Shown piece by piece: positions 46,228-56,211 of a DNA stretch of 64,000 bases (the first letter of the stretch is position 1; each line of letters starts with the position of its first letter). The stretch is from Mycobacterium terramassiliense (GTDB taxonomy: Bacteria > Actinomycetota > Actinomycetes > Mycobacteriales > Mycobacteriaceae): contig NZ_LT717698.1 of NCBI RefSeq assembly GCF_900157385.1, positions 293,312 through 357,311 on the forward strand, written 5' to 3'. The notes beneath the pieces were generated by a model. That model made no database searches and was not told the origin of the DNA. It was given only the letters and a program-made list of their open reading frames with translations. A program made the translations under genes and the position numbers.

Positions 46228-49200
46228 GTGACTGTAGCTACGTCCCGCTTCGGCCCGCGTTCGGGCAGCCAGCCGAACTCCCGGTATCGGTGGGTACCGG
46301 CGGCGGCGGGCTGGACGGTCGGGGTCATCGCGACCGTGTCACTGGTCGCCAGCGTGTCGCCCCTGATCCGGTGGCTGATCAAGGTCCCGCGGGAATTCAT
46401 CAACGACTACCTGTTCAACTTCCCCGACACCAGCATCGCGTGGTCGTTCGTGCTCGCCTTGCTGGCCGCCGCGCTCACCGCGCGCAAACGCGTCGCCTGG
46501 GTGTTGCTGCTCGGCAACATGATCCTGGCCGCAGCGCTGAACGCCGCCGACATCGCCGCCGGGGACAACACCGCGGCCGAATCCTTCGGCGAGAATCTCG
46601 GTTTTGCGGTGCACATCGTCGCGATCGTGCTCCTGGTCCTGTCCTATCGGCAGTTCTGGGCCAAGGTGCGCAAGGCCGCCCTGTTCAAGGCGACCGCGGT
46701 GCTGATCGCCGGGTGGGTGATCGGCATCCTGGCCTCCTGGGGCCTGGTCGAGATGTTCCCGGGCACCCTGGCGCCGGACTCGCGCTTCTGGTACGTGGTG
46801 AACCGGGTCGTCGGGTTCTCCCTCGTCGATCCGGACGCGTTCACCGGCCGGCCGCACGTCCTGCTCAACGCCGTCTTCGGGCTGTTCGGCGCGCTCGCGC
46901 TGATCGCGGCGACGATCGTGTTGTTCCAGTCCCAGCGCGCCGACAACGCGCTGACCGGTGAGGACGAGTCGGCGATCCGCGGGCTGCTGGAGCTGTACGG
47001 CAAGAACGACTCCCTGGGGTACTTCGCCACCCGCCGCGACAAGTCGGTGGTGTTCGCGCACAGCGGCCGGGCCGCCGTCACCTACCGTGTCGAGGTCGGC
47101 GTCTGCCTGGCCAGCGGCGATCCCGTGGGCGATCCAAGGGCGTGGCCGCAGGCCATCGACGCGTGGTTGGGGCTCTGTCAGACCTACGGCTGGGCGCCCG
47201 GGGTGATGGGCGCCAGTTCGCAGGGGGCCCAGGCCTACCGGGAGGCCGGCCTCAACGCGCTGGAGCTGGGCGACGAGGCCATCCTGCTGGCGTCCGATTT
47301 CAAGCTGTCCGGCCCCGACATGCGCGGGGTGCGCCAGGCGGTGACGCGGGCCCGCCGGGCCGGTCTGACGGTGCGCATCCGGCGCCACCGCGACATTTCC
47401 GCCGACGAGATGGCCGACACGATTTCGCGCGCCGACGCCTGGCGCGACACCCAAACCGAGCGCGGCTTCTCGATGGCGCTGGGCCGCCTCGGCGATCCCG
47501 CCGACGGGGACTGCCTGCTGGTCGAGGCCCTCGACCGCGACGGCCGGGTGGTCGCGATGCTGTCGCTGGTCCCGTGGGGAAGCACCGGCGTCTCCCTGGA
47601 CCTGATGCGCCGTTCCCCGCAATCCCCCAACGGCACCATCGAGCTCATGGTCAGCGATCTTGCCCTGAACGCGGAAACCCTTGGCATCATTCGCATTTCG
47701 CTGAACTTTGCCATGTTCCGGTCCGCATTCGAGCAGGGCGCCCAGTTGGGCGCGGGCCCGGTTGCCCGGTTGTGGCGCGGGTTCCTGCTGTTCTTCTCGC
47801 GATGGTGGCAGCTGGAGACGTTGTACCGCTCCAACATGAAGTACCAACCCGATTGGGTGCCCCGCTACGCCTGCTACGAGGACGCCCGGCTGATTCCCCG
47901 CGTCGGCGTCGCTTCGGCCCTGGCCGAGGGGTTCCTCGTCTTTCCGTTCAGCCGGCGCAAGACGCACACCGGGCATCACCCCGCCGTCCCGGCGAGGCTG
48001 GCCGAGTCCGGGCTGTTGCACCACGACGGGTCGGCTCCTGACGTGAGCGGGCTGCAGCGCCGCGCCAGCGCCGCCGAGGCGGAGGAGTCCAGGTCCCGCT
48101 TGCCCGAACAGGTGCGGGTGCGCCTGGCCAAGCTGAAGATCCTGCAGCGCAACGGTGTTGACGCGTACCCGGTGGGGACCCCGCCCAGCCACACCATCGC
48201 CCGCGCGCTGGATGCCGATGACGAGGAAAGCGTGTCGGTGGCCGGCCGCATCTTGCGGATACGCGACTACGGTGGCGTGCTGTTCGCCGAGGTGCGTGAC
48301 TGGTCGGGCGAACTTCAAGTGCTGCTGGACAATTCGCACCTGGAGCACAGCCGCACCGCCGATTTCACCGCGGCCATCGACCTCGGTGACCTGGTCGAGA
48401 TGACCGGGCACATGGGCTACAGCAAGAACGGGACCCGCTCGCTGATCGTGCGCGACTGGCGGATGATCGGCAAGTGCTTGCGGCCGTTGCCCAACAAGTG
48501 GAAGGGGCTGACCGACCCCGAGGCGCGGGTGCGCACCCGCTACGTCGACCTGGCGGTCAACCCCGAATCGCGCGATCTGATCAAGGCCCGCAGCAGCGTG
48601 TTGCGATCCGTGCGGGAAACGCTGTTCGCCAAGGGTTTCATCGAGGTCGAGACGCCCATCCTGCAGCAGGTCCACGGTGGCGCCACCGCCCGGCCGTTCG
48701 TCACCCACATCAACACCTACGACATGGACCTGTTCTTGCGCATCGCGCCGGAGCTGTACCTGAAGCGGCTGTGCGTCGGCGGCGTGGAGCGGGTGTTCGA
48801 ACTGGGCCGGGCCTTCCGCAACGAGGGCGTCGACTTCAGCCACAATCCGGAGTTCACCCTGCTGGAGGCCTACCAGGCGCACGCCGACTACAAGACGTGG
48901 ATCGATGGTTGCCGGGAGCTCATCCAGAATGCCGCGCAGGCCGCCAACGGCGAGCAGACGGTGCTGCGGCCGCGCAGCGGCGGTGACGGCACCGACGGGC
49001 GTCTCGAGCCGGTCGACATCTCCGGCACCTGGCCGGTGAAGACCGTGTACGACGCGGTGTCGCAAGCCCTCGGCGAGCGCGTCGACACCGAGACCTCGCT
49101 GGCCGCCCTCCGCAAGCTGTCCGACGCCGTCCACATTCCCTATCGCGCGCACTGGGACTCCGGCGCGGTCGTGCTCGAGCTGTACGAGCACCTGGTGGAG

Positions 49201-49569
49201 GACAAGACCGAGCAGCCGACGTTCTACATCGACTTCCCCACCTCGGTGTCGCCGTTGACCCGGCCACACCGCAGCCAGCCCGGCGTCGCCGAGCGGTGGG
49301 ACCTGGTGGCCTGGGGCGTCGAGCTGGGAACCGCCTACAGCGAGCTGACCGATCCGGTGGAGCAACGGCGCCGCTTGCAGGAGCAGTCGCTGCTGGCCGC
49401 CGGGGGGGACCCCGAAGCGATGGAGCTCGACGAAGATTTCCTGCAGGCCATGGAATACGCGATGCCGCCCACCGGCGGGATGGGCATGGGCATCGATCGG
49501 CTCGTCATGCTCATAACCGGCCGCAGCATCCGCGAGACCCTGCCATTCCCGCTGGCCAAGCCGCACTGA
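46228..49569 (+). CDS. lysX: Bifunctional lysylphosphatidylglycerol synthase / lysyl-tRNA synthetase
   Basis: A 1113-residue fusion. The N-terminal third has several membrane helices (from [19 protein letters not shown]), followed by a DUF2156 transferase domain (about 240-560) that moves lysine from Lys-tRNA to phosphatidylglycerol. Then comes an OB-fold (about 640-740) and a class II LysRS catalytic domain with motif 2 [15 protein letters not shown] and motif 3 [12 protein letters not shown]. The product makes the membrane more cationic and peptide-resistant. I chose GTG 46228 because it follows a TATCCT -10; a GTG at 46024 (reading GLHLLFPG) would resemble the longer M. tuberculosis annotation (1172 residues). 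The open frame back to 45469 crosses infC and is not coding. Confidence 0.94.
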   Translation: MTVATSRFGPRSGSQPNSRYRWVPAAAGWTVGVIATVSLVASVSPLIRWLIKVPREFINDYLFNFPDTSIAWSFVLALLAAALTARKRVAWVLLLGNMILAAALNAADIAAGDNTAAESFGENLGFAVHIVAIVLLVLSYRQFWAKVRKAALFKATAVLIAGWVIGILASWGLVEMFPGTLAPDSRFWYVVNRVVGFSLVDPDAFTGRPHVLLNAVFGLFGALALIAATIVLFQSQRADNALTGEDESAIRGLLELYGKNDSLGYFATRRDKSVVFAHSGRAAVTYRVEVGVCLASGDPVGDPRAWPQAIDAWLGLCQTYGWAPGVMGASSQGAQAYREAGLNALELGDEAILLASDFKLSGPDMRGVRQAVTRARRAGLTVRIRRHRDISADEMADTISRADAWRDTQTERGFSMALGRLGDPADGDCLLVEALDRDGRVVAMLSLVPWGSTGVSLDLMRRSPQSPNGTIELMVSDLALNAETLGIIRISLNFAMFRSAFEQGAQLGAGPVARLWRGFLLFFSRWWQLETLYRSNMKYQPDWVPRYACYEDARLIPRVGVASALAEGFLVFPFSRRKTHTGHHPAVPARLAESGLLHHDGSAPDVSGLQRRASAAEAEESRSRLPEQVRVRLAKLKILQRNGVDAYPVGTPPSHTIARALDADDEESVSVAGRILRIRDYGGVLFAEVRDWSGELQVLLDNSHLEHSRTADFTAAIDLGDLVEMTGHMGYSKNGTRSLIVRDWRMIGKCLRPLPNKWKGLTDPEARVRTRYVDLAVNPESRDLIKARSSVLRSVRETLFAKGFIEVETPILQQVHGGATARPFVTHINTYDMDLFLRIAPELYLKRLCVGGVERVFELGRAFRNEGVDFSHNPEFTLLEAYQAHADYKTWIDGCRELIQNAAQAANGEQTVLRPRSGGDGTDGRLEPVDISGTWPVKTVYDAVSQALGERVDTETSLAALRKLSDAVHIPYRAHWDSGAVVLELYEHLVEDKTEQPTFYIDFPTSVSPLTRPHRSQPGVAERWDLVAWGVELGTAYSELTDPVEQRRRLQEQSLLAAGGDPEAMELDEDFLQAMEYAMPPTGGMGMGIDRLVMLITGRSIRETLPFPLAKPH

Positions 49570-49645
49570 ACGGTCGCCGAGGTCCTCCCGGCGGCGCGGG
49601 CCGGCTTCGGCGATTATGTTCCGGGGCGGTTAACAATCCCTCACA

Positions 49646-51166
49646 ATGAGTCACGTGACCGCCACCGCGCCCCCAGCGAGCCTCGGGCCGGCGCATTTGC
49701 TGGCGAGTGGTCACACGTCCCTGATGCACGGCTGGGTGCCGGCGACGATCCAGATCGGTGCCGCGGTCGTGCTGACGCTGGCCGTGGGCTGGCGGTCGCG
49801 GCGCTGGCGGACGGTCTGGCTGCCGCTGGCCGGCCTGGTCGGAGGCACCGCCGCGTATGTGACGCACTGGTACGTCGTCGATCGCGGCCTGTCCGACGAA
49901 CCGGCGCCGTCGGCGCTGTGGGTGTGGATCGCGTTGGCCGGCCTCGCCGCGGCGGTGCTGGTGCTGGGCTGGCGCAGCGCGCCCCCGTGGCGCCGCGGAG
50001 CGACCGCGCTCGCGGTGCCGCTGTGTTTGCTTTGCGCCGCGCTGACCCTCAACCTGTGGGTGGGCTACTTCCCGACCGTGCAGGCGGCGTGGAACCAGCT
50101 CACGTCCGGCCCCCTGCCCGATCAGACCGACCCGGCCACCGTCACGGCGATGGTCGCAACGCGGGCCAGGCCATCGCACGGCAGCGTGGTGCCGGTGGTG
50201 ATCCCTTCGGAGGCATCCCATTTCAAGCATCGCGGCGAACTGGTGTACCTGCCGCCCGAATGGTTCACGAGGGGGCACCACCCGCTTGCGGGGGACAGCC
50301 CGCCGCCGGCGTTGCCAACGGTGATGATGATCGGCGGGCAGTTCAACACGCCGGCGGACTGGACACGGGCGGGCAACGCGGTCAAGACGATTGACGACTT
50401 CGCGGCCGCGCACTCCGGCAAGGCGCCGGTGTTGGTATTCGTCGACTCCGGGGGTGCCTTCAACAACGACACCGAATGCGTCAACGGCGTTCGCGGCAAC
50501 GCCGCCGACCACCTCACCAAAGACGTTGTTCCCTACATGATTTCGAAGTTCGGCGTCAGCCCCGACCGGTCCAACTGGGGCATTGCCGGCTGGTCGATGG
50601 GCGGGACCTGCGCCGTGGACCTGACCGTCATGCACCCCGAGATGTTCAGCGCGTTCGTCGACGTCGCCGGCGACTTCTACCCCAACGCGGGCACCAAGGC
50701 CCAGACCATCGCCAGGCTGTTCGGCGGAAACGCCGAGGCCTGGGCGGCATTCGACCCGACCACGGTGATCAACCGCCACGGCCGCTACCGCGACGTGTCC
50801 GGCTGGTTCGCCATCTCCTCGGACGGCCCGCCCGCACCGCGGCGCGACGCGTCGGTAACCGATGCCGGCGCAATGCGCCTGGTGAGTCGTGACGCCGCGG
50901 CCAACCCGAGCAACCAGACGGCGGCCGCCTACTCGCTGTGCGCGCTCGGCCGCGCCAACGGCATCGACTGCGCGGTCCTCCCCCAGCCGGGCAAGCACGA
51001 CTGGCCGTTTGCGGACAGGGCTTTCGCGGCCGCGCTGCCGTGGCTGGCCGGCCGGCTCGGCACCCCCGGGGTCACCCGGACCCCGCTGCCGGCCGCCTCC
51101 GCCCCGCCCGCACCACCCAGCCAGGTCGTGGTCCCCGCCCAGCATTCCGGCACCGCCGGCAAGTAG
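49646..51166 (+). CDS. Membrane-anchored esterase-like alpha/beta hydrolase (Rv1639c-like)
   Basis: A 506-residue protein. Three or four N-terminal membrane segments (about 25-140) precede an extracytoplasmic alpha/beta-hydrolase domain of the esterase D/mycolyltransferase type. The nucleophile is the Ser in AGWSMGGTCAVDL and a likely catalytic His lies in GKHDWPF. The C-terminal 30 residues are Pro/Ala-rich. It begins 77 nt after lysX, as Rv1639c does. Because LysX makes lysyl-phosphatidylglycerol, a role in lipid turnover or export partnership is possible but unproven. Confidence 0.88.
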   Translation: MSHVTATAPPASLGPAHLLASGHTSLMHGWVPATIQIGAAVVLTLAVGWRSRRWRTVWLPLAGLVGGTAAYVTHWYVVDRGLSDEPAPSALWVWIALAGLAAAVLVLGWRSAPPWRRGATALAVPLCLLCAALTLNLWVGYFPTVQAAWNQLTSGPLPDQTDPATVTAMVATRARPSHGSVVPVVIPSEASHFKHRGELVYLPPEWFTRGHHPLAGDSPPPALPTVMMIGGQFNTPADWTRAGNAVKTIDDFAAAHSGKAPVLVFVDSGGAFNNDTECVNGVRGNAADHLTKDVVPYMISKFGVSPDRSNWGIAGWSMGGTCAVDLTVMHPEMFSAFVDVAGDFYPNAGTKAQTIARLFGGNAEAWAAFDPTTVINRHGRYRDVSGWFAISSDGPPAPRRDASVTDAGAMRLVSRDAAANPSNQTAAAYSLCALGRANGIDCAVLPQPGKHDWPFADRAFAAALPWLAGRLGTPGVTRTPLPAASAPPAPPSQVVVPAQHSGTAGK

Positions 51167-51254
51167 CGGTCGCGGTCGCTTCTCGAGTTGCTCGTCGAAG
51201 CAGGTGGCCGTCCGACGCCTGCTCGCGCGCAACGCAAATGCGGGGGACGATACG

Positions 51255-51270
51255 CGAATACGGTAATTCG
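51255..51270. promoter_or_regulatory. Operator-like inverted repeat upstream of the TetR gene
   Basis: CGAAT-N6-ATTCG, about 30 nt before the TATTGT -10 of the TetR gene. Neighbouring GATAC/AATAC/GATAC direct repeats add to the pattern. The position suits autoregulation by a TetR dimer. Confidence 0.45.
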
Positions 51271-51300
51271 ATACCCCCATATTGGGATGCGATGCGGGTG

Positions 51301-51306
51301 TATTGT
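51301..51306 (+). promoter_or_regulatory. -10 element for leaderless TetR mRNA
   Basis: TATTGT, then exactly 6 nt, then GTG (51313). Normal spacing puts the transcription start on the start codon. Confidence 0.55.
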
Positions 51307-51312
51307 CCGGCC

Positions 51313-51978
51313 GTGGGAACCACCCGCCTGTTTCCGTACGACCCGCCCGAGCCGCCCGAGCCGTCGGCCAAGGAGCGGATCCGTGACGCCGCGTTGAGCT
51401 GCTTTGGTCTTCGCGGTATCGCTGCCACGCCGCTGCGCACGGTCGCCGAGACCGCGGAGGTGTCGATTGGGCTGGTGCAGCACCACTTCCGCACCAAGGC
51501 TGCGCTGACCGCCGCCGTCGATCAGTACGTGCTGCAAGTGGTCGGTGAGGCACTGCAATCCAGAACGCTGCCCGAGCCACCCTCCGACGGGCTCAACGAA
51601 GCCGGGCGCCGGCTCACCGCACTGATGGTGGAACGTCCCGACGTCATGACCTATCTCGGGCGCGCGCTCGCCGAGGGCGGCGCATTCGGGTCGGTCATCT
51701 TCGAGGGTCTGCTGGGTATCAGTACGGCCCAGCGCGAACATTTCGTGGCGCAGGGCAATACACACCCGGACCTCGACCCCGATTGGGCGGCGATCAACGT
51801 CGTCATCCTGCGCATCGGCGCCATCATTCTGCACCCGTACATCGAGCTCTACCTGGGCAACTCGTTCTTCAGCGAGCCGCAGCTGCGACGCTGGGACGCC
51901 TCGGTCACCAGCCTGCTCCGGCACGGCCTATTCCTCGAGGAAACCGAACGCCCAGGCGGCGACATCGTCGCTTGGTGA
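51313..51978 (+). CDS. TetR-family transcriptional regulator
   Basis: A 221-residue regulator. An N-terminal Pro-rich lead (PYDPPEPPEPS) runs into the HTH domain AKERIRDAALSCFGLRGIAATPLRTVAETAEVS... with the recognition helix near IGLVQHHFRTK (about 55-65). The C-terminal part is a helical ligand-binding domain. An ATG at 51292 is possible but would ignore the well-placed -10. M. tuberculosis has a TetR gene (Rv1353c) with the GGDEF-EAL (Rv1354c) and MoeY (Rv1355c) genes; here the same three types lie together, though the order differs (TetR first). It may control the two downstream genes. Confidence 0.88.
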   Translation: MGTTRLFPYDPPEPPEPSAKERIRDAALSCFGLRGIAATPLRTVAETAEVSIGLVQHHFRTKAALTAAVDQYVLQVVGEALQSRTLPEPPSDGLNEAGRRLTALMVERPDVMTYLGRALAEGGAFGSVIFEGLLGISTAQREHFVAQGNTHPDLDPDWAAINVVILRIGAIILHPYIELYLGNSFFSEPQLRRWDASVTSLLRHGLFLEETERPGGDIVAW

Positions 51979-52076
51979 GCCCATTCGGCGAGCGTTTATT
52001 GCCCGCGTCACATTTTTCGCCCGAGCGCGACGTCTGACCCGCCGAGCCACCGGCCGGGTGCTATACACGAACCACC

Positions 52077-54203
52077 ATGGACGCGTCCGAGAAAACCGCC
52101 TACACCGCGCAGATTCTCGACCCCGGCGACTTCGGCGACAGTTCCGTGCTGCAACGGCTCAGAGCCGACCCCACCGTGGAGTTCATCGACCACCGCGACA
52201 CCCAGCTGGCCAACCTGCGCGGCCTTCGGCCGGCCCCGGATGCCGAGTTGCTGGCGGAAGGCGGTCGGTGGGCGTACTACCCGTGGCGGCGCGCGGTCGT
52301 GGCGGTGCTGGGCCCCCGCGGGTATCGCGCGGTGCGCCTGGACCGCAATCGCAACAACATCACCCCACCCGAACAGGAACAGCTCGGCCGGCTGCGCATC
52401 GGCGTGGCCGGCCTCAGCGTCGGCCACGTGATCGCGCACACGCTGGCCGCACAGGGATTGTGCGGCCGCCTGCGGCTGGCCGACTTCGATCACCTCGAGC
52501 TGTCGAACCTGAATCGGGTGCCCGCCAGCGTGTTCGACATCGGCATCAACAAAGCCTGTGTGGCCGCGCGCAGGATCGCCGAGCTCGACCCCTACCTCCC
52601 GGTGGAGGTCGTGGACGCCGGCCTGACGCTCGACACGGTCGACGCGTTCGTGGACGGGCTCGACATCGTGATCGAAGAATGCGATTCGCTCGACATGAAG
52701 GCGGTTCTGCGCGAAGGCGCCCGCGCCCGCCGCATCCCGGTGCTGATGGCGACCAGCGACCGTGGACTCGTGGATGTGGAGCGCTTCGATCACGAGCCCG
52801 ACCGCCCGATCCTGCACGGATTGCTCGGCGACCTCGACATCGGGTTGCTGCCCGGCATGAGCAGCCGTGAAAAGGTCCCGCATATCCTGCGACACCTTGA
52901 GGCCGAACGACTTTCGCCCCGGGCGGCCGCTTCGTTGATAGAGATCGACCGCACCGTGTCGACCTGGCCCCAGCTGGCCTCCGATGTGGTCCTGGGCGCG
53001 TCGGCACTGGCGGAGGGGGTGCGCAGGATCGGGCTCGGCGAACCACTGCGCTCGGGCCGCACGCGCGTCGATATCGCCTGGGCGCTCGACCAACTCGACG
53101 AGCCCGACATGGCCCGGCACCGCCCGGCGCCGGCAGAAAATCACGAGCCGGCGGAGCTACCCGGGATACCCGGAGTTATCGCCGCCGCCGCGGTCCGTGC
53201 CCCCTCCGGCGGAAACGTACAGCCCTGGTATGTACAGGCCGGGCCCACCGGCATCACCATAGACGTTGCCGCCCAACACACTTCGACCATGGACGTCGGG
53301 TTTCGTGGCAGCGCCGTCGCGGTCGGCGCCGCGCTCCAGAACGCCAGGATCGCCGCGGCGGCGCACCACGCCCTGGGGCCCGCCACGCTGACCGATGACG
53401 TCGACGGAACGCCACTGCGCGCCACCCTGACATTTGCCGACGGCGCCGACCCGACACTTGCCGACCTCTATCAACCGATGCTGCAGCGTTCGACCAACCG
53501 CCACCACGGAACGCCCGAGCCGATCGACGCCGCCACCATCGAGGCGCTCACCGCCGCCGCCCAACGGGAAGGCGCGCGGCTGCGCGTGATCATCGATCGG
53601 GACGACATCGTGCGTGCGGCAACGATTCTCGCAGCATCCGACCGCACCCGCTACCTGACGCCGCACCTGCATCGAGAGATGGTCTCCGAATTGCGCTGGC
53701 CCGGCGATGCCGACCCCGACACCGGCATCGAGGTGCGCAGCCTCGAATTGGATGCCGGCGATCTGGAGCTGCTCGAAGTCCTGCGCCGCCCGGACGTCAT
53801 GGCTCACCTGGCCCGGTGGGACGCGGGCAGCGCGCTCGGGGAGGAAACCCGCGACCGGATACTGGCCAGTTCGGCCCTGGCCGTTGTCAGCGTGCCCGGC
53901 GGGGAGCTACGCGACTACGCGAGGGGGGGCTCGGCCGTCGAGCTGGTCTGGATCATCGCCCAGCAGCGCGGGCTCGCCGTGCAGCCGGTCTCACCGGTCT
54001 TCCTCTACGCGCACACCCCGGCCGACTTCGACGCGCTCTCGCCACAGTTCGCCGATCAGCTAAGGCAGTTGCAGCGTGACTTCCGCGGCCTGATCGACAT
54101 CCCGGACGAAGAATCCATCGTGCTGGTACTGCGGTTCACGGTCGGACCACCGGCATCGGCACCGAGCCGGCGCAGCCTGGACAGGGCTCGGGTGCTGAGT
54201 TGA
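52077..54203 (+). CDS. moeY: E1-like (ThiF/MoeB) domain fused to a nitroreductase domain, MoeY-like (Rv1355c-like)
   Basis: A 708-residue two-domain protein. Residues about 90-290 form an E1/ThiF Rossmann domain: RIGVAGLSVGHVIAHTLAA replaces the usual GAGGLG loop, and ADFDHLELSNLNR is the conserved ATP/Mg segment. No CxxC zinc pairs and no obvious acceptor Cys are seen, so the activation chemistry may be altered. Residues about 365-700 form a nitroreductase-like FMN domain with APSGGNVQPWYVQ near the start and ELVWIIAQQRGLAVQPVSP near the end. A linker rich in Pro/Glu joins them. M. tuberculosis MoeY has the same build (715 residues). The molybdopterin role implied by the name is not demonstrated. 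Confidence 0.9.
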   Translation: MDASEKTAYTAQILDPGDFGDSSVLQRLRADPTVEFIDHRDTQLANLRGLRPAPDAELLAEGGRWAYYPWRRAVVAVLGPRGYRAVRLDRNRNNITPPEQEQLGRLRIGVAGLSVGHVIAHTLAAQGLCGRLRLADFDHLELSNLNRVPASVFDIGINKACVAARRIAELDPYLPVEVVDAGLTLDTVDAFVDGLDIVIEECDSLDMKAVLREGARARRIPVLMATSDRGLVDVERFDHEPDRPILHGLLGDLDIGLLPGMSSREKVPHILRHLEAERLSPRAAASLIEIDRTVSTWPQLASDVVLGASALAEGVRRIGLGEPLRSGRTRVDIAWALDQLDEPDMARHRPAPAENHEPAELPGIPGVIAAAAVRAPSGGNVQPWYVQAGPTGITIDVAAQHTSTMDVGFRGSAVAVGAALQNARIAAAAHHALGPATLTDDVDGTPLRATLTFADGADPTLADLYQPMLQRSTNRHHGTPEPIDAATIEALTAAAQREGARLRVIIDRDDIVRAATILAASDRTRYLTPHLHREMVSELRWPGDADPDTGIEVRSLELDAGDLELLEVLRRPDVMAHLARWDAGSALGEETRDRILASSALAVVSVPGGELRDYARGGSAVELVWIIAQQRGLAVQPVSPVFLYAHTPADFDALSPQFADQLRQLQRDFRGLIDIPDEESIVLVLRFTVGPPASAPSRRSLDRARVLS

Positions 54204-54257
54204 GCGAATCATTGCTAGACGCGCTAGCTAATACCGTCGCCGCGCGCCAGTTAACGC

Positions 54258-54263
54258 TACGGT
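54258..54263 (+). promoter_or_regulatory. -10 element of the GGDEF-EAL gene
   Basis: TACGGT, then 7 nt, then the ATG at 54271, consistent with a leaderless mRNA. This gene may therefore be expressed separately from the moeY-like gene 67 nt upstream. Confidence 0.5.
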
Positions 54264-54270
54264 AAGGGCA

Positions 54271-56154
54271 ATGTCGGGCGCATTAGACCACCTGGTCACC
54301 GCTGCTGCCGCCGAGTTGATGGCGGCCAGCGCGGCTGACTCTGCGGCGATCAGCCAACGGGTGCTCGGCAACCTGGTGAGCGACCTGGGCGTCGACTTCA
54401 GCTTCCTGCGCCACAACGATCACACGATCCGCGCCACGGTGCTCGTCGCCGAGTGGCCGCCGCGCAACGCCGACCCCGACCCGATCGGCGTGGTGTACTT
54501 CGCGGACGCCGATTCGGTCTTCACCCGGGCCGAAAACCTCAAGGTGCCCGAAGTGGTACGCCCCGAGGCCGCGAACGCCGACTACCAGAGCAATATCGAC
54601 GAGGGCACGGGGTGGGGTGCGGTCTCCCTCGCCGCCGTCCCGCTGCTGTCTGGAGACGTGACGACCGGCACCCTGGCGTTCGGCAAGGTCGGCGACCGCG
54701 AATGGCTACCGGAAGAGCTCAATGCGCTGCAGGCGGTCGCCGCCCTCTTCGCTCAGCTGCAGGCCCGCATCGTCGCCGAAGAGCAGCTGCACTACCTCGC
54801 CGAGCACGACGACCTCACCGGCCTGCTGAACCGCCGGGCACTCATCGCGTACCTCGACAAACGGCTTGCCGCGGGGCAGCCGGGCTCCGTCTCGGTCGTG
54901 TTCCTTGCGCTGGACCGATTCAAGGTGATCAACGAACGCCTCGGGCAAAACGCGGGCGACCGGTTCATCGAGGCCTTCGCCGCGCTGCTGCGCGCCGCCA
55001 CCGACGTTCCCTCGGTGATCGCCCGTTTCGGCGGTGACGAGTTCGTCGTCGTACCGGCCGCATCCATGGACGTCGAGGCCGCCGAGGAATTCGCGCAATC
55101 GATACACTCCCGGGTTCAGCGGAAGGTCGTGATCGACGGCGAGATGCTCAGTCGCACCGTGAGCATCGGTGTCGCGGCCGGCATCCCGGGGTCGGAAAGC
55201 ACGTCCGATCTGTTGCGCCGAGTCGATCAGGCCACCCGGACGGCCAAGAGCTCCGGCGGCAACAAGGTCGCGATCTTCAGCCCGGAGATGTCCAGGACGG
55301 ACATGATCCGCAACGACATCGAGCTGTACCTGGAAGGGATCATCGACAACGATAGCGACGCCCTGGTGCTGCATTACCTCCCGGAGTTCGACATGCGCAC
55401 CGGAGAGATCCTGGGCACGGAAGCGCTCATCCGTTGGCAACACCCCACTCTGGGACTGTTGATGCCCGATTCGTTCATCCAGGTGGTGGAATCGATCAAC
55501 CTGGGCGCAAAGCTCGGACGCCTGGTAATCCGTTCGGCGTGTGCGCAGTTCGGCATGTGGCAATCACGCGGCGTCGGGCACGGTGCCGTGCTGCGTATCA
55601 ACGTGTCGCCCGTGCAGCTCGTCACGGAGGGCATCGTCGACACCGTCACGACGACCCTCGAGGAGTTCGGCCTCGATCCCAGCACCGTGTGCCTGGAGAT
55701 CACCGAAAGCGTCGTGGTCCAAGACATCGACGCGACCCGCAAGACGCTGTTCGGCCTGAAGGACATCGGTGTACAGATCGCCATCGACGACTTCGGCACC
55801 GGTTACAGTGTGCTGACCTATCTGAAGTCCCTCCCCGTCGACGCACTCAAGATCGACAAGGGGTTCGTCCACCACCTCGACACCAATCCCGGCGACCTGG
55901 CCATCGTGCGGTCGACACTGGCGCTGGCCGACGCCTTCGGGCTCGACGTCGTCGCCGAAGGCGTCGAAACGGTGGCGGCGGCCAAGACGCTGTTAGCCCT
56001 GGGTTGCTCTCGGGCGCAAGGCTTTCTGTTGTCACGTCCGCTCGACAGCGCGGCGATGGAGTCGCTGCTCGCCAAGCGCGTCATCCCGATGGACTTCTCC
56101 GACGCCAGCGACGCGCCGCAGCCTGAAACACCGGGGAGAAAGGACGTTGTCTAG
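54271..56154 (+). CDS. GAF-GGDEF-EAL cyclic-di-GMP enzyme (Rv1354c-like)
   Basis: A 627-residue protein. An N-terminal GAF-like sensory domain (1 to about 165) is followed by GGDEF (about 175-335) with an intact FGGDEF and the metal Asp in FLALDRFKVIN, and EAL (about 350-600) with TEALIRW, ITESVVV, DDFGTGYS and VAEGVET. Both catalytic sites look active, so the protein could make and degrade cyclic-di-GMP. I see no RxxD inhibitory site five residues before GGDEF. It is soluble, without a membrane segment. Length matches M. tuberculosis Rv1354c (623). Signals sensed by the GAF domain are unknown. Confidence 0.93.
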   Translation: MSGALDHLVTAAAAELMAASAADSAAISQRVLGNLVSDLGVDFSFLRHNDHTIRATVLVAEWPPRNADPDPIGVVYFADADSVFTRAENLKVPEVVRPEAANADYQSNIDEGTGWGAVSLAAVPLLSGDVTTGTLAFGKVGDREWLPEELNALQAVAALFAQLQARIVAEEQLHYLAEHDDLTGLLNRRALIAYLDKRLAAGQPGSVSVVFLALDRFKVINERLGQNAGDRFIEAFAALLRAATDVPSVIARFGGDEFVVVPAASMDVEAAEEFAQSIHSRVQRKVVIDGEMLSRTVSIGVAAGIPGSESTSDLLRRVDQATRTAKSSGGNKVAIFSPEMSRTDMIRNDIELYLEGIIDNDSDALVLHYLPEFDMRTGEILGTEALIRWQHPTLGLLMPDSFIQVVESINLGAKLGRLVIRSACAQFGMWQSRGVGHGAVLRINVSPVQLVTEGIVDTVTTTLEEFGLDPSTVCLEITESVVVQDIDATRKTLFGLKDIGVQIAIDDFGTGYSVLTYLKSLPVDALKIDKGFVHHLDTNPGDLAIVRSTLALADAFGLDVVAEGVETVAAAKTLLALGCSRAQGFLLSRPLDSAAMESLLAKRVIPMDFSDASDAPQPETPGRKDVV

Positions 56155-56211
56155 GCCCGCGGGGAGCGGAGCCCACGGCCAATTCCCCTCGCACCCACGG
56201 CCGATCGAGGT

